DNA of 64,000 nucleotides from Glandiceps talaboti. Lineage: Eukaryota > Hemichordata > Enteropneusta > Spengelidae. Every line of letters starts with the position of its first letter. The first letter of the stretch is position 1. The stretch lies in assembly GCF_964340395.1 (NCBI RefSeq), contig NC_135566.1:19833797-19897796 (forward strand). The letters run 5' to 3'. Below, in pieces: positions 52,801 to 63,800 of this stretch. Position numbers and translations under genes: made by a program. The notes under the pieces were generated by a model, which was not told the DNA's origin, searched no databases, and saw only the letters and a program-made list of their open reading frames with translations.

Positions 52801-55780
52801 GAATAATTTATATATAATTTATATATGCTAAGAGGAATGTAAAGTGTGCATAGGTTCATTTTATCAGTCAAACACAACTATAGTGATCCATTCAGGCATC
52901 CAACCTGTATATCTACGTGTGCGCTGAGAGGTTATGTAGGGTCTATGTGTCCAAGCATGAAAGTATATGGTGAGTTGTACTTCCATGATGATTGAAAGGT
53001 GTCAAGACAAGGGTGTAAATAATGTGTATATTGTATTTCAATCACAACTCACTCATTTACATGTTTTTTCTCTACATCTGTTATAGTATTCTTTCATTTA
53101 TGTAAGTAGGTTTTTGTCTGCTCCAGGAGCTTTCCAGAGAACAGGTGCATTATAAATATTCTTTATTTATGTTATTATTATTATCGGCAAATCTATTGTC
53201 TTCCTTACTCTATCAAGTAGTGTTCATTAATTAATGGTGAGAGAAGGTAAAATCTACCTGACTTCTCTGCAAGTTTTCACTACTGGTACTCATTTTTACA
53301 GACTTACCTTATTTGATACAGCAAGCTGAATGACAAAGTCAATTATTTCTGCATGGAAACAGCTTTTTAAAACATCGAGTGCTCTGCAATCTTGATGAAG
53401 CACTATGCCAATGTTATTGTTTTTATCTACAGCCAGCAGGTAATTGACATCACGTCTCCCTTGTAAAAGTTGTTCTAAGTCCCCAACACTGAAATCAAAC
53501 ATAGTGAAACTGACAATATCCAGAACGATGTATTATTTATTTATTTATACATTTAATTTAAGCCTTCACAAGAAGAGAAACCAAAAATGAAAAAAGAAAA
53601 CATGATACATTACAATCATACAATATAAAATACTGTTAAAATGGCATCAACAACATTCTAAGAATTTGACAACTCTGTGGATCCTTCGCATATAAAAGCT
53701 GTTAGACACTGTTTGTCAGCCCATCTGACATACAAGAAGTTTTAAGACAGATTTAGAATATTGCATGTCAAACATATAGCATAGAAATGAAACATTATTT
53801 TTGACACAAATTGCCCAAGTACGGGACAGTAAATCTGTATGTCCCTTCAGCTTACCACAATAATGCATATTTATAAGCAGATGCATATAAAAACAACGTG
53901 CACAAGTATTATTACTAAAAAATTGATTTCATCAGTGTAAGGGGATTGATTTCAAATGAAGTTTCAATTTTGATCACATTAATTGCATTCAATTGCATTA
54001 TATTGAGTAATTAGTCTATTTGTTTGTTCTTGTTACTTAAACTCTAAAGATGTCCACAATACAATACAATACAATACAATACAATACAATACAATGGAGA
54101 TATAGGAGTGACGCCAGCAATATCAAAAAACCAGAATACAACACAATATTGTCCCAACAAAGACAATTCTTTGTACAACAGAAGGGAACAAAAGCAGACA
54201 TGAAAATAATTAAAATCAGGGACATATTACACATAAATAAATACTTGTACAGTTTAAAAATCAAGATTGACAATCATAAATAAAAACAATATCAGTTATT
54301 TTAAAAATAATATGAGTTACTAGTCATTCCTTTCAGAGTAAATATACCAGTCAGTCAGGTTATAATCAATCAAAACAATTTGTATAGTTCTAAAATCCAA
54401 TATGATGTAATGTTCTATATAATGTTATAACATGTATTATTGGATTAATTTTCAGATTCCTGACATGACTTATTTTCAGATTCCTGACATGACTTATTCT
54501 CAGATTCCTGACATGACTTATTTTCAGATTCCTGACATGACTTATTCTCAGATTCCTGACATGACTTATTTTCAGATTCCTGACATGACTTATTCTCAGA
54601 TTCCTGACATGACTTATTCTCAGATTCCTGACATGACTTATTTTCAGATTCCTGACATGATTTATTCTCAGATTCCTGACATGATTTATTCTCAGATTCC
54701 TGACATGATTTATTCCCAGATTCCTGACATGACTTATTTTCAGATTCCTGACATGATTTATTCCCAGATTCCTGACATGATTTATTCCCAGATTCCTGAC
54801 ATGATTTTAATACTTAAAAACAACATCAAACAAATACAATTTGAAGGTTCAGTCGTAATAATTAATTTTTTTAATCTCTTGAATCTTCTGAATTTATTTA
54901 TTCACCTGAGGTGTAATTCAAAATAAAAATGTTTCACGTACCTTTCAACAACTTGATTAAATTGAGTTCCAAGTTTTATGCGAGTTATCTTTTGTTGTTC
55001 TGGAATGAGTAGGGGAAAAAATGAAATAAATGTATTGTGATTCTCCGTATGCAAGTCCTAATAGACATTTGTCTTCATTCAGCCAAGGAAAATACCAGTG
55101 ACCTAAGGGGTCTTTGTCATTACAAGTCACAAGACTCGTAGTGACAACCCTTAGGTCATGAGTATTTTCCAGCTGAATGAAGACAAATATTGGAGAATAA
55201 CATACATGTAATTATACCAGTGCCAGTAATATGAAAGAAAAAACGGGGAAAGTAATAGTAATTTTGAATGTTTTGACTCATATTTCGAACACAGCAGAAC
55301 CAGTGACTTAGACATGCGTTGTCGTGTCATAGACACGCGTTGTCGTGACACAGACATATATTGTCGTGGCGCAGAACAACCAGAGTATATATTCCATATT
55401 TTTGGGTGAACCTGGCTCGTGCATGGTATAATACCAAATAAACACTCCTGACTGATGATTATCTGACAATATCATTCCCCCCCCCCTCAATGTCACACAC
55501 ATGGAATCTGTTGGAACCTTTGAATAAAGACATGACTAAAACAGACCAATATAGATGAAAAATTCTCTTTATTAAGATGGAACACTTACTCCAAACCACT
55601 GGTTCACTTGCATTCACAATTTTAAGATGAGGTGTGTAGCCCCCGGAGTCCCACAGATAATCTCTCACCATAATGTGTAACCGAGCTTGATTTATTGTTT
55701 CCATGACGACACATGAAACAGCACGGTAGTTGGAGAAGAGATGTAGCGCAGTGAAAAATACAAACATAGTCCACATTAAC
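49683..55780 (-). CDS. RUSF1: RUSF1, RUS family member 1 (DUF647), 3' part of gene in five exons
   Basis: Coding segments in transcript order are 55,780-55,590, 54,999-54,942, 53,488-53,308, 52,505-52,436 and 49,873-49,683. All junctions are AG/GT and phases agree throughout, giving 691 bases or about 229 residues with no internal stop. The product follows the C-terminal half of human RUSF1 (C16orf58) from end to end: FFTALHLFSNYRAV and VMETINQARLHIM first, then LGTQFNQVVERS, DLEQLLQGRRDVNYLLAVD and VLHQDCRALDVLK, and finally LFPRFVKELENTGW and GPDEWRANW. Human RUSF1 has about 470 residues, so roughly 240 N-terminal residues lie upstream and were not found before the window end. RUS proteins are membrane-associated. 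Plant RUS1 and RUS2 act in UV-B sensing, vitamin B6-related root growth and auxin transport, and the animal role is not settled. The first helix here (WTMFVFFTALHLF) is hydrophobic. The gene appears intact and conserved while its introns are filled with repeats. Confidence 0.94.
50576..52199. mobile_element. Non-autonomous piggyBac-like element in RUSF1 intron
   Basis: TTAA occurs at both ends (50,576-50,579 and 52,196-52,199). The inverted termini are CTCTTTCACCACCA on the left and CCCTTTCACCACCA on the right (reverse complement). TTAA targets with CCCTTT-type ends are the piggyBac signature. Near the right end a 19-bp phrase (CCCCATATATGGGGTACTGG) is directly repeated at about 52,127 and 52,165. 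The interior shows a diverged internal duplication of about 450 bp. No transposase frame is present. It fills 1.6 kb of the 2.56-kb intron between the last two exons. Confidence 0.85.
52436..52505 (-). CDS. RUSF1: RUSF1 exon, second last
   Basis: Acceptor ATTTACAG and donor GTATGTTT. 70 bp, entered in phase 0 and leaving one base. It encodes ERPMYRLRDVDSLMGQLYAL then TNQ. This is the least conserved of the five exons. Confidence 0.88.
53308..53488 (-). CDS. RUSF1: RUSF1 exon, third last
   Basis: Acceptor TTGATTTCAG and donor GTAAGTCT. It encodes VGDLEQLLQGRRDVNYLLAV, then DKNNNIGIVLHQDCRALDVL and KSCFHAEIIDFVIQLAVSNK. This corresponds to the human segment with the YLL...VVL...LRAATHG pattern. 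Confidence 0.93.
53525..53620 (-). mobile_element. Possible 3' end of a CR1/L2-like retroelement in RUSF1 intron
   Basis: Minus strand reads CTTCTTGTGAAGGCTTAAAT then TAAATGTATAAATAAATAAA. This resembles the stem-plus-(ATAA)n ends of CR1/L2 elements and is similar in plan to the tail at 40,541. No coding part is visible. Confidence 0.3.
54058..54095. repeat. (ACAAT)n pentanucleotide microsatellite
   Basis: Seven to eight perfect ACAAT units inside a RUSF1 intron. Confidence 0.95.
54453..54807. repeat. 24-bp minisatellite, about 15 copies, in RUSF1 intron
   Basis: The unit is CAGATTCCTGACATGACTTA followed by TTCT/TTTT. Units toward the right end carry GATTTA and TTCC variants together, showing local homogenisation. 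The 164-codon plus ORF is a repeat translation, antisense to RUSF1. Confidence 0.97.
54942..54999 (-). CDS. RUSF1: RUSF1 exon, fourth last (58 bp)
   Basis: Acceptor CTCATTCCAG and donor GTACGTGA. It encodes KQQKITRIKLGTQFNQVVER with split codons at both ends. It matches the short LGVPLHRLV-type segment of the human protein. Confidence 0.88.
55060..55196. mobile_element. Snapback (foldback) element in RUSF1 intron
   Basis: The left arm ATTTGTCTTCATTCAGCC...GACCTAAGG and the right arm CCTTAGGTCATGAGTATTTT...GAATGAAGACAAATA are inverted copies of about 45 bp with small mismatches. The inner part GTCATTACAAGT...ACTCGTAGTGAC also pairs, so almost the whole 137 bp can fold into one hairpin. Confidence 0.85.
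55312..55374. repeat. 21-bp tandem repeat, 3 copies
   Basis: GACATGCGTTGTCGTGTCATA, GACACGCGTTGTCGTGACAC(A) and GACATATATTGTCGTGGCGC(A) follow each other. Confidence 0.85.
55590..55780 (-). CDS. RUSF1: RUSF1 exon, first one present in the window
   Basis: Acceptor TTTACCATAAG before 55,780 and a perfect donor GTAAGT from 55,589. It encodes LMWTMFVFFTALHLFSNYRA, then VVMETINQARLHIMVRDYLW and PHLKIVNASEPVVW. It is entered with one base completing a codon, so an upstream exon is required. None was found up to 64,000 outside the repeats. Confidence 0.92.
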
Positions 55781-56263
55781 CTTATGGTAAAGAATGAAAT
55801 AAGAAAAAGTATTACCTAATGGTAACATTTCAAAGTACCATGGTTGTAATATGGAGGGTTTTATGACATCAAGGGTTCAAACACTTAAATGCAAAGAGTT
55901 TCAAGTTAAAGGGATTTACAGTAATGTGATGTCATCACCAGATGTTTCCCATACACCCTTACACAAAATTCCCAAAATGGCCGAACACATGTTCAATGGA
56001 ACAGATAAACCCTTGCGTCAAATTCCCCAAATTGCTGGACACACGTTCAGTGAGTGCACTAGGGCTTATTTCTTTTTTTCTTTTTTTTTACAAGAATTGT
56101 GCTACTTGATCACCCAAAGTTGTATGTAGGCTGATAGCAGTAATCAAAACAAATCTACTAAAGACAGAAATAAGCCTTGACTTTTCTTCTGAAGGTTACT
56201 TGTTCAACCATTGGTCAACTGATGTCATTAGTGTATTTTGTAATACATTCCCCAATTTCCAGA
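55781..56263. other. RUSF1 upstream intron, unique part
   Basis: No further RUSF1 exon is recognisable. A 92-codon plus ORF (55,851-56,129) is antisense and unrecognised. Confidence 0.45.
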
Positions 56264-58332
56264 TTGTGGGTCAGTTGAGACCATGGGGGTAACAACTTGA
56301 ACTGACTTACTGTGGGTTAGTTGACACCATGGGTGGTAACAACTTGATTGACTTACTGTGAGTTAGTTGACACCGTGAGGGTAACAACTTGATTGACTTA
56401 CTGTGGGTTAGTTGACACCGTGAGGGTAACAACTTGATTGACTTACTGTGGGTTAGTTGACACCATGAGGGTAACAACTTGATTGACTTACTGTGGGTTA
56501 GTTGACACCATGGGGGTAACAACTCAATTGACTTACTGTGGGTTAGTTGACACCATGGGGGTAACAACTTGATTGACTTACTGTGGGTTAGTTGACACCA
56601 TGAGGGTAACAACTTGATTGACTTATTGTGGGTTAGTTGACACCATGAGGGTAACAACTTGATTGACTTACTGTTGGTTAGTTGACACCATGAGGGTAAC
56701 AACTTGATTGACTTATTGTGGGTTAGTTGACACCATGAGGGTAACAACTTGATTGACTTACTGTTGGTTAGTTGACACCATGAGGGTAACAACTTGATTG
56801 ACTTATTGTGGGTTAGTTGACACCATGGGGGTAACAACTTGATTGACTTACTTTGGGTTAGTTGACACCATGGGGGTAACAACTTGATTGACTTACTTTG
56901 GGTTAGTTGACACCATGGGGGTAACAACTTGATTGACTTACTGTGGGTTAGTTGACACCATGGGGGTAACAACTTGATTGACTTACTGTGAGTTAGTTGA
57001 CACCATGGGGGTAACAACTTGATTGACTTACTTTGGGTTAGTTGACACCATGGGGGTAACAACTTGATTGACTTACTGTGGGTTAGTTGACACCATGGGG
57101 GTAACAACTTGATTGACTTACTTTGGGTTAGTTGACACCATGAGGGTAACAACTTGATTGACTTACTGTGGGTTAGTTGACACCATGGGGGTAACAACTT
57201 GATTGACTTACTGTGGGTTAGTTGACACCATGAGGGTAACAACTTGATTGACTTACTGTGGGTTAGTTGACACCATGGGGGTAACAACTTGATTGACTTA
57301 CTGTGGGTTAGTTGACACCATGAGGGTAACAACTTGATTGACTTACTGTGAGTTAGTTGACACCATGAGGGTAACAACTTGATTGACTTACTGTGGGTTA
57401 GTTGACACCATGGGGGTAACAACTTGATTGACTTATTGTGGGTTAGTTGACACCATGGGGGTAACAACTTGATTGACTTACTGTGGGTTAGTTGACACCA
57501 TGGGGGTAACAACTTGATTGACTTACTGTGGGTTAGTTGACACCATGAGGGTAACAACTTGATTGACTTACTGTGGGTTAGTTGACACCATGAGGGTAAC
57601 AACTTGATTGACTTACTGTGAGTTAGTTGACACCATGAGGGTAACAACTTGATTGACTTACTGTGGGTTAGTTGACACCATGGGGGTAACAATTTGATTG
57701 ACTTACTGTGGGTTAGTTGACACCATGAGGGTAACAACTTGATTGACTTACTGTGGGTTAGTTGACACCGTGAGGGTAATGACTTGATTGACTTACTGTG
57801 GGTTAGTTGACACCATGAGGGTAACAACTTGATTGACTTACTGTGGGTTAGTTGACACCATGGGGGTAACGACTTGATTGACTTACTGTGGGTTAGTTGA
57901 CACCATGAGGGTAACAACTTGATTGACTTACTTTGGGTTAGTTGACACCATGGGGGTAACAACTCAATTGACTTACTGTGGGTTAGTTGACACCATGGGG
58001 GTAACAACTTGATTGACTTACTGTGGGTTAGTTGACACCATGGGGGTAACAACTTGATTGACTTACTGTGGGTTAGTTGACACCATGGGGGTAACAACTC
58101 AATTGACTTACTGTGGGTTAGTTGACACCATGGGGGTAACAACTTGATTGACTTACTGTGGGTTAGTTGACACCATGGGGGTAACAACTTGATTGACTTA
58201 CTGTTGGTTAGTTGACACCATGGGGGTAACAACTTGATTGACTTACTGTGGGTTAGTTGACACCATGGGGGTAACAACTCAATTGACTTACTGTGGGTTA
58301 GTTGACACCATGGGGGTAACGACTTGATTGAC
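56264..58332. repeat. 45-bp minisatellite, first block, about 46 units
   Basis: The unit is TTGACACCATGGGGGTAACA, ACTTGATTGACTTACTGTGG, GTTAG. Recurrent variants are ATGAGGG for ATGGGGG, ACTCAATTG, GTAACGACT, TTATTG and CTTTGGG. The minus frame is open for 656 codons because 45 is 15 codons. That frame has no ATG, only TTG-type starts, so it is not called as a gene. Confidence 0.98.
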
Positions 58333-58746
58333 CATTACAATTCTGTTGATGCTAAAAGTAACACCTTTTAGCACCTTCTTACACCTGTACCCATATGGTG
58401 AATAACGCCACCAGCCTACGCTTTGGGGCTATGTGTAAATAAAACTTGTTTGTCTAAACTAAGCATCTTGCTGGAACTCGTTGACACCTCTCAATCCGAT
58501 AATGGTCAGTAGTTGTACCTCAGATCATAGACAAGAAACTGTGTTCCTTGTCTGTGCTCAGATGTTGTACCATGGCTCACAGTCCTGCTTGCAGACGGTG
58601 CACGCGTTTCGCTCAACACCGTCCTACGAAAAGTAACCGTCCTATAGCGAGTGCGAAAACAAAATACTTTCGCACCAATAACAAAATAATTACATATAAT
58701 TTTTTTTATAAAGCTATCAAATATTAGCAATCGGTCGAATATGTAC

Positions 58747-58956
58747 TCATTTTACATCTTTTTGACGATAGTAGTCGCTGGTATGATCACAAAAAGTGTC
58801 GAAATCGGAACTTTTCCAGTTCCGACTGATTTCAAAGTCCCGCCTTACAAACTCCGCCACATTTGATCGGGCGTCCACTTGGGCATAAATTACGATTGAA
58901 CTTGTGATTTCGGGATTTCTGGTCCTCCGGACTGGGACTAGTACTTTTGTAGCCAA
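58747..58956 (-). other. Unassigned 69-codon open frame in the 2.5-kb element
   Basis: Starts with TTG rather than ATG, then reads KVLVPVRRTRNPEITSSIVI and YAQVDARSNVAEFVRRDFEI, followed by a Tyr/Asp-rich end. The composition is protein-like, and GAT/GTAAAA near the end could be a donor. It does not resemble the missing RUSF1 N-terminus. It may be a captured exon or chance. Confidence 0.2.
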
Positions 58957-59768
58957 GGCGAGGTAAAATTACTAAATAGTCGATTTATTTGCTGATATTT
59001 GAACACAGATGCGTTAAATCTTTAGTTACTAGCATTTCAGGTAAGCCCAGGTTTCACAACTGTCTCTTTGTAGGCGACTTACTCCGTATGCAAGCAGGGC
59101 GACATGGCCCCTCAGACCACTAGTGGTCAACCGGTCTGAGATGGATCATAGACTCTATGAAATGGATGTAGCCTAGTAGAAATGTCTATATTTGTGAACA
59201 GTAAGGAATGTCTCTCAGATAGACTGTGTCCATGACTGTACAATGTTATGTCAATCAAGGCCTCTTCGCAGGTTTGTGAAAATGATGCTGGGGACTAATC
59301 TCCATTTCAAAAAGGGAAGTTTTTCTAACTGAAAAAGGTGTCTGTCCTGAATGTTCGATAACTTGCATTTCCGTCATTTTCTCGTCTCTGTTAATTTTAG
59401 CGACGAAGGGATATGATATTCTATAGAACGCCTTTTGTTTTATCAATTACAAACAATAGCATGTGAAGGGCGATATAATGTTGCCTTGTCCGAGAAACGG
59501 GAAGTACACTAGCTGTTTTCACTTCACTGCTCACACTTACATTGAAGAGCTATGTAGTCAGTAATCTTGGCTAGTCTATTCTATTGTCAAACAGAATTTT
59601 CCCTCAAATCCAACATCACTGTCAGAATATATTCGAGAAAGGTTTACAACGTTTAAACATTATTCATCCTGGATTCAATAGCAAGTGTACATTCTTTGAT
59701 CACGGATTTGCGAGTGCAAAACATTATAAAAGCACGGGACTGCAATTTTGTGTTCCTTGTCTGTGTAA

Positions 59769-59812
59769 CCTCAGACCACTGAAAATATTCATTAGTGGTC
59801 TGAGTCTGAGTT
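59769..59812. repeat. Hairpin with CTCAGACCACT stem (second copy)
   Basis: CTCAGACCACT and AGTGGTCTGAG flank GAAAATATTCATT. An outer TGTGTTCC (59,748) and GGAACACA (59,813) also pair. TGTGTTCCTTGTCTGTG recurs at about 58,538. Confidence 0.8.
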
Positions 59813-59936
59813 GGAACACATCTCCGTTTATAGTGCTAGTTGTGTGTATTCACTAAGCCGTTTCAATATAATAATCATATGGACGTTTTATTTTCAACAT
59901 CACGCAAACCATTGGCCTCTTTTCATGGTAGCGATT

Positions 59937-60090
59937 AGTCTATCTGCTAGACCTCGGATGTTCTTCCGATACAATACGATACACGACCGAACATCGCTAT
60001 CGAGGATGGAACATCCAAGGGAAGCCCTCACTGCGAACTTCGTTCGCTTATAGTATCGAAAGAAAGCACGAACATCTAGCAGCAAGACTA
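59937..60090. mobile_element. 154-bp MITE with 10-bp target duplication (Mutator-like size)
   Basis: The identical GGTAGCGATT flanks it at 59,927-59,936 and 60,091-60,100. Termini are AGTCTATCTGCTAGA and, inverted, TAGTCTTGCTGCTAGA. A GCGAACTTCGTTCGC palindrome lies inside. A 9-11 bp duplication is typical of MULE-type elements. Confidence 0.8.
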
Positions 60091-60112
60091 GGTAGCGATT
60101 TGACAGACGCCA

Positions 60113-60233
60113 ACAAAATCGAATTTTAGACTCTAATATTACTCTTCGCACGTACAGAGTACTTTTTATAGGATAATATCATAAAAAGTGAATAAGAGCA
60201 AGCATCTAACCTAGAGTCTAAAATTAGATTTTA
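60113..60233. mobile_element. Foldback element, about 120 bp
   Basis: AAAATCGAATTTTAGACTCTA (left) pairs with TAGAGTCTAAAATTAGATTT (right). The inner ACTTTTTATAGG/ATCATAAAAAGT also pairs, giving a long interrupted stem. Confidence 0.75.
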
Positions 60234-60543
60234 TCCGATAATGGATATTTGTGTAATGTCGCCTCTTCATGGGGTCAGGTGTAAAAAAGACGGGTCAAAA
60301 TTTGAAAATGTGCACTCAGAGAACTGCGACACAACTGCTGACAGAGAGTTCTCAAATCATATTTCAGAGCTAAGGTGGCTATTGTCCTGTGTGTTCATTA
60401 TAAAGCGGCCAAGTTCGCGTCACAATTTGTAAAATAACGCTACGACATTATACTAAACAATAAAGAATAAATAAGCCTTTGAAGTTTATGTGCTCCTACT
60501 ATAAATACTTCCTATGAATCTGGCCACAGCTACTCATGTCCTA

Positions 60544-60655
60544 GTCTAGCTGCTAGACCTCAGGTGTTATTCCGAATTTACAATACGACAAGGATGGGCG
60601 TTCGCCATCACAGCGAACTTCGTTGGGAGAAAGCCCGAACGTCTAGCAGCAAGAC
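60544..60655. mobile_element. Second copy of the 154-bp MITE family, shorter
   Basis: The end GTCTAGCTGCTAGACCT pairs with the inverted GTCTTGCTGCTAGACGT. It contains GCGAACTTCGTTGGGA in the same place as the other copy. No flanking duplication is visible. Confidence 0.7.
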
Positions 60656-60866
60656 AACTTTCTATAGTGGTCTGAGTGCACCATGCATACAATGAAAAGA
60701 TGGAAAAGAAGATTATGCAAATACCCGACACTTCTTTATTTCTGTTGATATAGATGATGAGGCCAATTAACACATTTCTACCAGCTTAGCATATTAACTA
60801 ACCTCGGATTTTCGAGGTTGGAAATTCTCAATTGGTCACACTTTAGCATCGGAGAGAATTGTAATG

Positions 60867-63800
60867 CTTACTGTGGGTTAGCTGACACCATGAGGGTAAC
60901 AACTTGATTGACTTACTGTTGGTTAGTTGACACCATGAGGGTAACAACTTGATTGACTTACTGTGGGTTAGTTGACACCATGAGGGTAACAATTTGATTG
61001 ACTTACTGTGGGTTAGTTGAGACCATGGGGGTAACAACTTGATTGACTTATTGTGGGTTAGTTGACACCATGGGGGTAACAACTTGATTGACTTACTGTG
61101 AGTTAGTTGACACCATGGGGGTAACAACTTGATTGACTTACTGTGGGTTAGTTGACACCATGGGGGTAACAACTCAATTGACTTACTGTTGGTTAGTTGA
61201 CACCATGGGGGTAACAACTCAATTGACTTACTGTTGGTTAGTTGACACCATGGGGGTAACAACTTGATTGACTTACTGTGAGTTAGTTGACACCATGAGG
61301 GTAACAATTTGATTGACTTACTGTGGGTTAGTTGACACCATGAGGGTAACAATTTGATTGACTTACTGTGGGTTAGTTGAGACCATGGGGGTAACAACTT
61401 GATTGACTTATTGTGGGTTAGTTGACACCATGGGGGTAACAACTTGATTGACTTACTGTGGGTTAGTTGACACCATGGGGGTAACAACTTGATTGACTTA
61501 CTGTGGGTTAGTTGACACCATGGGGGTAACAACTCAATTGACTTACTGTGGGTTAGTTGACACCATGGGGGTAACGACTTGATTGACTTACTGTGGGTTA
61601 GTTGACACCATGGGGGTAACAACTCAATTGACTTACTGTGGGTTAGTTGACACCATGGGGGTAACGACTTGATTGACTTACTGTGGGTTAGTTGACACCA
61701 TGAGGGTAACAACTTGATTGACTTACTGTGGGTTAGTTGACACCATGAGGGTAACAACTTGATTGACTTATTGTGGGTTAGTTGACACCATGGGGGTAAC
61801 AACTTGATTGACTTATTGTGGGTTAGTTGACACCATGGGGGTAACAACTTGATTGACTTATTGTGGGTTAGTTGACACCATGGGGGTAACAACTTGATTG
61901 ACTTACTTTGGGTTAGTTGACACCATGAGGGTAACAACTTGATTGACTTACTGTGGGTTAGTTGACACCATGGGGGTAACAACTTGATTGACTTACTGTG
62001 GGTTAGTTGACACCATGGGGGTAACAACTTGATTGACTTACTTTGGGTTAGTTGACACCATGGGGGTAACAACTTGATTGACTTACTTTGGGTTAGTTGA
62101 CACCATGGGGGTAACAACTTGATTGACTTACTTTGGGTTAGTTGACACCATGGGGGTAACAACTTGATTGACTTACTTTGGGTTAGTTGACACCATGGGG
62201 GTAACAACTTGATTGACTTACTGTGGGTTAGTTAAGACCGTGGGGGTAATGACTTGATTGACTTACTGTGGGTTAGTTGACACCATCAGGGTAACGACTT
62301 GATTGACTTACTGTGGGTTAGTTGACACCATCAGGGTAACGACTTGATTGACTTACTGTGGGTTAGTTGACACCATGGGGGTAACAACTTGAATGACTTA
62401 CTGTGGGTTAGTTGACACCATGGGGGTAACAACTTGATTGACTTACTGTGGGTTAGTTGACACCATGGGGGTAACGACTTGATTGACTTACTGTGGGTTA
62501 GTTGACACCATGGGGGTAACAACTCAATTGACTTACTGTGGGTTAGTTGACACCATGGGGGTAACGACTTGATTGACTTACTGTGGGTTAGTTGACACCA
62601 TGAGGGTAACAACTTGATTGACTTACTGTGGGTTAGTTGACACCATGAGGGTAACAACTTGATTGACTTATTGTGGGTTAGTTGACACCATGGGGGTAAC
62701 AACTTGATTGACTTATTGTGGGTTAGTTGACACCATGGGGGTAACAACTTGATTGACTTATTGTGGGTTAGTTGACACCATGGGGGTAACAACTTGATTG
62801 ACTTACTTTGGGTTAGTTGACACCATGAGGGTAACAACTTGATTGACTTACTGTGGGTTAGTTGACACCATGGGGGTAACAACTTGATTGACTTACTGTG
62901 GGTTAGTTGACACCATGGGGGTAACAACTTGATTGACTTACTTTGGGTTAGTTGACACCATGGGGGTAACAACTTGATTGACTTACTTTGGGTTAGTTGA
63001 CACCATGGGGGTAACAACTTGATTGACTTACTTTGGGTTAGTTGACACCATGGGGGTAACAACTTGATTGACTTACTTTGGGTTAGTTGACACCATGGGG
63101 GTAACAACTTGATTGACTTACTGTGGGTTAGTTAAGACCGTGGGGGTAACGACTTGATTGACTTACTGTGGGTTAGTTGACACCATCAGGGTAACGACTT
63201 GATTGACTTACTGTGGGTTAGTTGACACCATCAGGGTAACGACTTGATTGACTTACTGTGGGTTAGTTGACACCATGGGGGTAACAACTTGAATGACTTA
63301 CTGTGGGTTAGTTGACACCATGGGGGTAACAACTTGATTGACTTACTGTGGGTTAGTTGACACCATGGGGGTAACAACTTGATTGACTTACTGTGAGTTA
63401 GTTGACACCATGGGGGTAACAACTCAATTGACTTACTGTGGGTTAGTTGACACCATGGGGGTAACGACTTGATTGACTTACTGTGGGTTAGTTGACACCG
63501 TGAGGGTAACAACTTGATTGACTTACTGTGAGTTAGTTGACACCATGGGGGTAACAACTTAATTGACTTACTGTGGGTTAGTTGACACCGTGAGGGTAAC
63601 AACTTGATTGACTTACTGTGAGTTAGTTGACACCATGAGGGTAACAACTTGATTGACTTACTGTGGGTTAGTTGACACCATGGGGGTAACAACTTAATTG
63701 ACTTACTGTGGGTTAGTTGACACCGTGAGGGTAACAACTTGATTGACTTACTGTGAGTTAGTTGACACCATGGGGGTAACAACTTAATTGACTTACTGTG

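Larger units (their letters stand above)
58333..60866. mobile_element. 2.5-kb element inserted inside the 45-bp minisatellite
   Basis: The left end is CATTACAATTCTGTTGATGC then TAAAAGT. The reverse complement of the right end is CATTACAATTCTCTCCGATG then CTAAAGTGTGACC. The minisatellite stops at GATTGAC on the left and restarts at CTTACTG on the right, exactly the next bases of the unit (GATTGACTTACTG) with one shared C. The block therefore interrupts one older array. Inside are nested hairpin elements and no recognised transposase. The superfamily is not identified because the target duplication is at most one visible base. Confidence 0.85.

Noticed and set aside
54432-54926. 164-codon plus frame with QIPDMTYS repeats
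   Set aside because: 24-bp minisatellite in a RUSF1 intron, antisense to the gene.
56307-58277. 656-codon minus-strand frame of a 15-residue repeat
   Set aside because: It is a by-product of a 45-bp period. The frame has no ATG, the units vary without favouring silent changes as far as can be judged by eye, and it lies in intron-like sequence.
58506-60773. Search for missing RUSF1 N-terminal exons in the unique block
   Set aside because: None of the minus-strand frames resembles the DUF647 core (no NNMADVSAKD-type or LFADILND-type segment), and the block is an inserted element.
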